Positions 60,511 to 64,000 of a stretch of 64,000 bases of DNA are shown one piece after another. The notes under the pieces are model-generated. The model was not told where the DNA came from. It did not search any database and worked only from the letters and a program-made list of their open reading frames with translations. The translations under genes were made by a program, and so were the position numbers. This stretch comes from Alisma plantago-aquatica (taxonomy: Eukaryota > Streptophyta > Magnoliopsida > Alismatales > Alismataceae), in the NCBI GenBank assembly GCA_963693085.1, contig OY856409.1, positions 664,111,591 through 664,175,590 of the forward strand. Direction: 5' to 3'. Numbering within the stretch: the first letter of the stretch is position 1; every line of letters starts with the position of its first letter.

Positions 60511-62684
60511 CTTTTAATGCATTAAACATCATCTCTATGTATAGAGAATAACAAGGGTTATCATCTAATATGAAGCGTCGTGTATAACCCTAAATAGATT
60601 TTCTAGACGGCCGTATTACATCTTTTATTATGCCCTAAGGAATTGGAGGATACCACTCAAAATCCAACTGACCATTTCTAAGTCGAAATTAGTGTCATAC
60701 AAGATCTAGGAAGAGTCGGACTCCTAAGATCTTCTCTGCCCCCGGTCAGTATGGGTCCACCACAGTGACACATAAGATCAAGCTGCTAACAGCCTAGTTC
60801 GTCCTTGGTACAGGTCACGACACTAGTGAAAGGAGGTGGGTACGCATACCCTATCATCTGAGGTACAACCGTAGTTGTCCTCTAATCTCATCACATATAT
60901 AATCACCGAGACATGACCACAGTCATTCTCAAACTAAGGGCTAGGTATGACCGCAGTCATCCCCCCTAAATACTTGGATTCAGGATGATAAGCACCCCAC
61001 ATACTCAATAGTATGCGCTCTGAGTTTCCCTTAGGAATGCTCATTTCACCATCTGGAAAGTTCAGACACTCAGATGGATCTATGGCATAGGGCACTACAT
61101 GATTAGAATTCCACTTGATTAATTATTTCCAATTGGATGAATTAAGGTTGCATCAAATAAGTGGACATACAAACCCTAATTCACTTCTAGCAAACATTGC
61201 TATATAACAATTTCAGAAGATATAAAACATATGAGACACATTGTTCATCATCTCATCATTCCATTATGGTATTCACTTGCCATTCATGAGACTGCACTTG
61301 TCATCATACTATCAGAGGATATAAATCCTTTTCACAATATCACTGGGTATCAACCCGTATCAACACAAGAGGAATACATCTCATTTACGTCTCAACAATA
61401 CCCAAAGGTCATTAAGGCCATCATACTATTCCATGCAAGATCATCATTATCTTTGCATGCCTTATAATAAGGCTCAACAACATCACTTACATATAATGCA
61501 CTGAATCAGCATGATACTGCATTAATGAGCTAAGATATTCATAAACAATCATAGTAGGGTTATATTAACATTAAGAACATTCCTTTATTACATCAACATG
61601 CAAGGAATCTAGATATGATTAACCCACATCATATTCATAATGCACATGTTTAGCATAAGAAAGTATCAACCATGTGGCTATGATAATTACCAATTAACAT
61701 ATTAAGGTTATGATAATATTAAGGAGGTTATTTCACTATCATTCCATCATATAAGAATGTTAAACATGAATACTCATCTTTATCTATTTGCATTAGAGTT
61801 AGGTTCAACAAGATAAATTATATTAATGTTACTAATCAGCACTTATACCCAAATCCTAACTCACGGCATCCCCATTGGATCATGGATACATAAGGTGAAG
61901 CTCACCATCACATTCCATACTATTCTCAAGTATGAACCCACACATAAATCAAGGTGTAGCCATCGAGTTATAGCATACTAGGGTTTCAACAACAATAAGA
62001 GAGTACTCCATGATTGTATTAATCATTCAATGAAGTTTCATACCCAATTACCATCATTTAGTTATATTAAAGTTAGGTATAACAAGCTATACCCCATTAG
62101 GGTTACCCATTAATTCATTATGGTGATTATAAATCATTATCATACAAGGGTAAGGGTAAGACTACAAGTTTTAAGGCATTGAATCATCCAATTCTCATCA
62201 TTAGAATCATAACATTACACTATAGGCTTCACCCAAAATAATGGGAATATTGAGGCATTAACTTCTAACCATTAAATGTTGAAAAGGTAAATCCATTGGT
62301 CGTTTACATAAGAAAACACCTTAAACAAACCACCTATGAAGTCATTGGGTTGTAATCTAGAAATAGCCACCATCTAACCCTAGACATCCCTTGATTAACA
62401 ACATAAAAGTTCCACTAAGAGTAGGGTAAAACCCACAAGAAATTGTTTATTTAAAACATGTCGTCAGTAAATAAGCTTCTTAAGTTGATCTCATAAAGGA
62501 AACCATTTAAATCATTTTATTAGGACCAACATATTACATTTAGGCATCATTCTAATTTATTGGATGAAGAACCATTAGGTCAAGTTCATATATTAAAACT
62601 ATCAATTGGAGTAGAGGTCCGTCCATTGCATCAAATGACCCAAGAAAATATTGGTTTAAGGCTTAATTGATGCTACAACTACAT

Positions 62685-63055
62685 GCTTAACTCACCATAG
62701 GTTGTGGAGACCTGATTCACCATCAGTAGTGACTATTAAGTCACCATAGGTTGTTAGAACAGCTCTATATTCATTAATCACCATCGAATATCAAACTAAT
62801 ATCACCATTGATTGATATCATCATTAGGGTACTTAGTTGTTAATCACTAAGATTCTAATTAGGCCAACGCCTGACCTAAGGGGTGAACGTCAGTTGACAC
62901 CCTTGGTCACCACCATCAGTTGTCCTGAAAACAACACCATTGGTTGGTGCAATGGTACCACCATTGAGTCATGTGTTTATAGAAGAAATCAGGTTTAAAC
63001 CCTAAAATTGATCATAGGTTGATAGGTGTTTAGCACCATTGATTGTCAAACCAAC
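62685..63055. repeat. Degenerate CACCAT(A/T)GGTTG repeat
   Basis: CACCATAGGTTG, CACCATCAG, CACCATAGGTTG, CACCATCGAAT, CACCATTGATTG, CACCATCAGTTG, CACCATTGGTTG, CACCATTGAG and CACCATTGATTG recur at irregular 20-60-bp spacing. Low-complexity remains of a longer tandem array within the LTR. Confidence 0.6.
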
Positions 63056-63812
63056 CTGATCCAAGTCATATTATACCTTAGGAATAATTTAAACATGATC
63101 ACAAGTTCATCTAGAACTGAAATCCAAATAGGGAACATTATAAAAATCATAATCCAAGTTAAGCATAGCTTTTTAGTGCATGGATCATCATTTAAAAGTA
63201 AGAGCATGAGCTAGCAAGCTTATGGTAAGCAATAAATGTGGAGCAAGTTATAAAACTTGCCTCTAATTAGAAGATAAAATCCCAAACACAAGAAAACACG
63301 AGCAGGTAGGGTAGAAAATCCAAGCATAAGTTGTGAACTCGTCCATCTAGCACCTTTCTTCATCAAATGAGCAAACCCTAAGCATAAGGAGCAATAAAGA
63401 TAGGGTTTTAGAGCTTTAGAGAAATTTCTACCATGGAACATCAAGGTTCCGACCTGGAGAAAGGTAGGAGGAAGGATAATAGAGAAAGAAATGGAGGAAG
63501 GAAAGGGATTCTTACTCATTTAGGTGAAGATCACTAGAAGGAAGCTTTTTAAACCCTAAAAGAGAGCAAAACAAAACCATAGGAGCCTCCACCAAGAAAT
63601 TTTCCTTCTTCTTCTACCTTGGACAGGTCCTTCGTAGCTAAACAGATAGGGAATGAGGTTCTTAGCAAGAGAGAAGTGGTAGAAAGCAAAACTTTCATTT
63701 GGGAGCTCAAAAATAGATATATAAAGCTCTAAGATAAGGGAGAGAAGAAGCATGAGGTGTCTAAAAATCTCTCCATGCATCCATGGCCTTAAACTATTAA
63801 GGATATACAAGT

Positions 63813-64000
63813 TGTAACATACCATATCTGGGACCCTACCCTAGAACTTTGATCTTTTAGGTTTGTCCAAACATGGTTGAGGGTTAGACCTAAAAAGATG
63901 TTTAGTAAAATCCCAATGATCTATGGCATGAATATATCACCCTAATGTAATCTAAAATGTCACATAACTCTTTGATGGTAAAAAGAAGATAAAAGACTTA
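63813..64000 (+). mobile_element. Start of another family-B LTR, cut by the window end
   Basis: TGTAACATACCATATCTGGG and the following 180 bp match the minus strand of 16306 leftwards: GACCCTACC, AGAACTTTGA, CCAAACA, GGTT...TTAGACCTAAA, GATGTTTA and CACTCTAATGTAA or CACCCTAATGTAA. It is preceded by CAAGT and no polypurine tract, so this is a 5' LTR or solo LTR inserted in the 59514-63812 sequence. Confidence 0.82.

Larger units (their letters stand above)
59514..63812 (-). mobile_element. Minus-strand LTR-like sequence related to element A
   Basis: Starts TGTAAGAACCC on the plus strand, the expected reverse complement of an LTR end in TTCTTACA. Read on the minus strand it shares ordered landmarks with the element A LTR. 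One is the 'TATATCTCT...GGGACATGGGTCTCA' block (59970-60010 here; 6390-6420 in A). Another is the GC-richer segment with TTATGCCCT, ACTGACC and TCATACAAG phrases (60630-60790 here; 5930-6080 in A). The rest is too diverged for a base-level match by eye. It is interrupted at 63813. At about 4.3 kb, without PBS or PPT in view, it may be most of a long LTR. The 125-codon minus frame 59545-59922 lies in it and is not recognised. Confidence 0.6.

Overview
This window looks like intergenic DNA from a large, repeat-rich flowering-plant genome. The sequence is AT-rich and no conserved host gene, rRNA or intact tRNA could be recognised. Almost all recognisable sequence is retrotransposon. Plant origin rests on primer-binding sites matching the 3' end of initiator tRNA-Met, LTRs that begin TGTAA and sit next to purine-rich 'GGGGATGAAA'-type tracts, L1-type LINE remnants, and an RT family with a YLDDGT box. 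The species cannot be named from the sequence.

Layout. (1) 1-20771 is a nested block. Element A (1959-14831, + strand) is complete in outline: 5-bp target duplication ATTTG, two LTRs of about 4.95 kb, a PBS, and only 2.96 kb of decayed interior with gag traces. It is inserted in LTR-like sequence of family B. Element B (minus strand) ends at 20771; its right LTR is 3.54 kb and its interior only 0.92 kb and non-coding. (2) 20772-33324 holds a badly decayed L1-type LINE (about 23.7-26.6 kb), a second LINE fragment (28.4-28.9 kb) and a possible SINE (27.25 kb) in otherwise featureless AT-rich DNA. (3) 33325-35642 is a Copia-like 1.65-kb LTR with TATA box and PBS, then a MITE-like element beside a long AT microsatellite. 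(4) 36848-43222 is a minus-strand 3.5-kb LTR with its PPT, then a broken plus-strand Ty3/Gypsy gag that runs directly into an LTR-like TGTAACATACC start. (5) 43223-50517 is mostly unassigned, but contains three head-to-tail 551-bp units (46841-48493). (6) 50518-53113 is a decayed plant RT gene split by a 5'-truncated LINE with its own target duplication. (7) 53114-59463 is element C (+), a relative of B, with a 4.76-kb LTR enlarged by two internal duplications and a non-coding interior similar to that of B. (8) 59514-63812 is a minus-strand LTR related to A, interrupted at 63813 by the start of another B-family LTR that runs off the window.

None of the open frames looks like a working protein. 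All coding remnants are split by stops and frameshifts. The most notable biology is structural: related LTR elements whose LTRs are much longer than their interiors, with copy-number-variable repeats inside the LTRs, and a B/C interior that is conserved yet non-coding. No new gene system or defence system was seen.
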